Shown here in pieces: positions 62,244-64,000 of a stretch of DNA of 64,000 bases; within the stretch, counting starts at the first letter, position 1, and each line of letters begins with the position of its first letter. The stretch lies in assembly GCA_016710015.1 (NCBI GenBank), contig JADJLR010000004.1, forward strand, positions 300,365 to 364,364. Reading direction: 5' to 3'. Made by a program: the position numbers and the translations under genes. Source of the stretch: Flavobacteriales bacterium (GTDB taxonomy: Bacteria > Bacteroidota > Bacteroidia > Flavobacteriales_F > PHOS-HE28). A model generated the notes under the pieces. That model ran no database searches. It had not been told where the DNA came from and saw only the letters and a list, made by a program, of their open reading frames with translations.

Positions 62244-64000
62244 ATGGACCACGCCCAACACACCGCATCGTCTCCTTCATCCGGGGCATTGCCGACGATG
62301 TACTCCGAGACCTTTACGTACGCGGCAAGTACCGCGACGTCATCCTGCCCATGACCGTGCTGCGCCGACTGGATGCGGTGCTGGAACCCACTAAGCAGGA
62401 CGTGCTCGATCTGAAGAAAACCCTGGACAAGCAAGGCATCGTGAATCAGGACGAGGCCCTGCGCGCCGCTGCGCAGCAGGCTTTTTACAACACCAGCGCC
62501 TTTACCCTGCGCGACCTGAAGAACCGCAGCAACGCGCAAACGCTACAGGCCGACTTCCTCGATTACCTCGACGGCTTCAGCCCGAACGTACAGGAGATCC
62601 TCATCAACTTCTCTTTCCGTATCCAGGTGCCGAAGCTGGTGAAGGCCGATGCACTCAGCTACCTGATCGGAAGTACCTCGACCCCTACCATCAACTTCAG
62701 CCCGAAGCCGGTGGGTGCCTTGGCCGGGTTGGACAACCATGCCATGGGCACCATCTTCGAAGAGTTGGTGCGCAAGTTCAACGAGGAGAACAACGAGGAG
62801 GCCGGTGAACACTGGACACCGCGCGATGTGGTAAAGGTGATGACGCGACTGATGTTCATGCCCATCGCTGACCAGATCGGGGCGGGCACCTACCTCTTGT
62901 ATGACTGCGCGTGCGGAACGGGTGGCATGCTCACCGTGGCGGAGGATACGCTGAAGGAGATCGGCGCGAAGCAGAACAAGCAGATACGCCACGCACCTCT
63001 ATGGGCGGGAGATCGACGACGAGACCTACGCCATCTGCAAGGCGGACATGCTCATGAAGGGCGAGGGCGACGGTGCCGACAACATCGTGGGTGGCGGCGA
63101 GCGCAGCACCCTCAGCAACGATGCCTTCCCCGGCCGCGAGTTCGACTTCATGCTCGCCAACCCGCCCTATGGCAAGAGTTGGAAGAAGGACCTGGAGCGC
63201 ATGGGCGGTAAGAGCGACATGAAGGATCCTCGCTTCATGATCGAGCATGACGGCGATCCGGAGTACTCGCTCATCACCCGCAGTAGCGATGGCCAGATGC
63301 TCTTCACGGCCAACATGCTCAACAAGATGAAAGTGCAACACCAAGTTGGGCAGCCGCATCGCCGGTACACAACGGGCTCGCTCTTCACGGGCGACGCCGG
63401 GCAAGGCGAAAGCAACATCCGCCGCTGGATCATCGAGAACGACTGGCTGGACGCCATCGTGGCCCTGCCGCTCAACATCTTCTACAACACCGGCATCGCC
63501 ACCTACATCTGGGTGCTCAGCAACCGCAAGCCGGAGCACCGCAAGGTAAGGTGCGGCCTGATCGACGCCACACACGTGGTACAAGCCCTGCGCAAGAACC
63601 TCGGCAGCAAGAACTGCGGGTTGGGCGAGGAGGACATCCAACGCATCGTGGACAGCTTCCTCGACTTCAAGGAGACCGAACAGAGCAAGATCTTCCCGAA
63701 CAAGGCCTTTGGCTATTGGAAGGTGAAGGTGGAACGGCCGCTGAAGCTGCGCGCCAGGTTCACGCGGCAGGCGTTAGAGGAATTGCGCTTTGCCAGTGGT
63801 GAAGAGGACCTGCGAGCTGCGTTATACGAGGAGTTCGGCGATGAGCTGGGCAGCGGTATGGACAAGTTGCGAAAGCAAGTTGAAGCTTGGCTGGATGAAC
63901 AAGGCAGTGCTGGCGAAGAGGAAGATGGCGAAGAGGATGCACCAAAGGCCAAGGCCATTCCGGAGAAGAAGCGCAAGAAGCTGCTGGATGCCAAGACCTG
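62244..64000 (+). CDS. hsdM: Type I restriction-modification methylase subunit, frameshifted and cut by the window edge
   Basis: N6-adenine methylase subunit of a type I system. The 5' end reads MDHAQH, then in the next frame IVSFIRGIADDVLRDLYVRG and the intact stretch from MTVLRRLDAVLEPTKQ. SAM motif I is DCACGTGGML; the catalytic NPPY is in FMLANPPYGKSW. Frame breaks: a lost base near 62261, an extra base near 62990, and about three shifts between 63331 and 63380 around NMLNKMK...SLFTGDAGQGE. After that the frame is open to the right edge, ending in a charged tail (EEEDGEEDAPKAKA). Either a decayed gene or an error-rich stretch of sequence. hsdS and hsdR would lie to the right. A TATCTTGG box lies at 62176-62183. 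Confidence 0.85.

Overview
The window comes from a moderately GC-rich member of the Bacteroidota, most likely order Flavobacteriales. The evidence is gene content: an F-type ATP synthase cluster led by a bactofilin and the type IX secretion/gliding lipoprotein SprE (PorW), at least five proteins with a type IX C-terminal sorting domain (YPNP-like start, VxDxxGR, final basic/hydrophobic strand), DUF1684, and -7 boxes of the Bacteroidota type TAnnTTTG. The exact genus is not decided by the sequence.

Layout. 1-7470 (minus strand): atpA (partial, at the left edge), atpH, atpF, atpE, atpB, an AtpZ-like and a four-helix membrane protein, bactofilin, sprE. 7586-17000: housekeeping genes, mostly plus strand: M23 peptidase, a GH3-family protein (split by a frameshift), Sua5, an ArsC-like protein, dxr-rseP-gtrA, a lone receiver, an FAD oxidoreductase, yecM. 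16987-29409: envelope and secreted proteins: a 2021-residue alpha-2-macroglobulin with a CSEQ thioester, a 1380-residue secreted metalloprotease, a lipoprotein, DUF1684 and a secreted protein. 29488-34982: mce, TfoX-N, HAD, tRNA-Ile2(CAU), a GT-C-like membrane protein, a PAP2-like protein, rpoN. 35289-44159: three consecutive type IX substrates (delta-60 propeller, ELW-TDGT repeat protein, M43 metalloprotease). 44311-49219: AsmA-like protein, LuxR regulator/HisKA_3 kinase pair with a 7-TM protein, and a lipoprotein pair.

49.4-62.2 kb is accessory and visibly scrambled: an aminotransferase fragment, a small secreted-protein gene with frame breaks, a large type IX substrate, a deleted pseudogene of a secreted protein, a GNAT protein, a seven-unit array of about 160 bp with a perfect 20-bp palindrome in six units, a fibronectin-III protein, a 21-bp minisatellite, a 244-bp direct duplication flanking an 830-residue secreted propeller, a luciferase-like/LuxR chimera, and a LuxR regulator whose receiver lacks the phospho-acceptor Asp. 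A type I methylase gene (hsdM) with several frame breaks runs off the right edge.

Two themes connect the genes. First, secretion: SprE serves the type IX machinery and much of the window encodes its substrates or proteins that would share the envelope with them. Second, sequence integrity: atpA, GH3, the M43 protein, the small gene at 49.8 kb and hsdM all carry single-base frame breaks. For atpA, an essential gene, these look like sequencing or assembly indels, so other frameshifts should be confirmed from reads. The deletion pseudogene at 53.2 kb, the chimera at 58 kb and the aminotransferase fragment are different: they are rearrangements, not indels. The most unusual signals are the twin dockerin-like C-terminal module shared by two loci, the repeat arrays of 55-58 kb, the 244-bp duplication, a motif repeated ahead of three neighbouring secreted-protein genes, and -7 boxes placed so close to start codons that the mRNAs would be leaderless.
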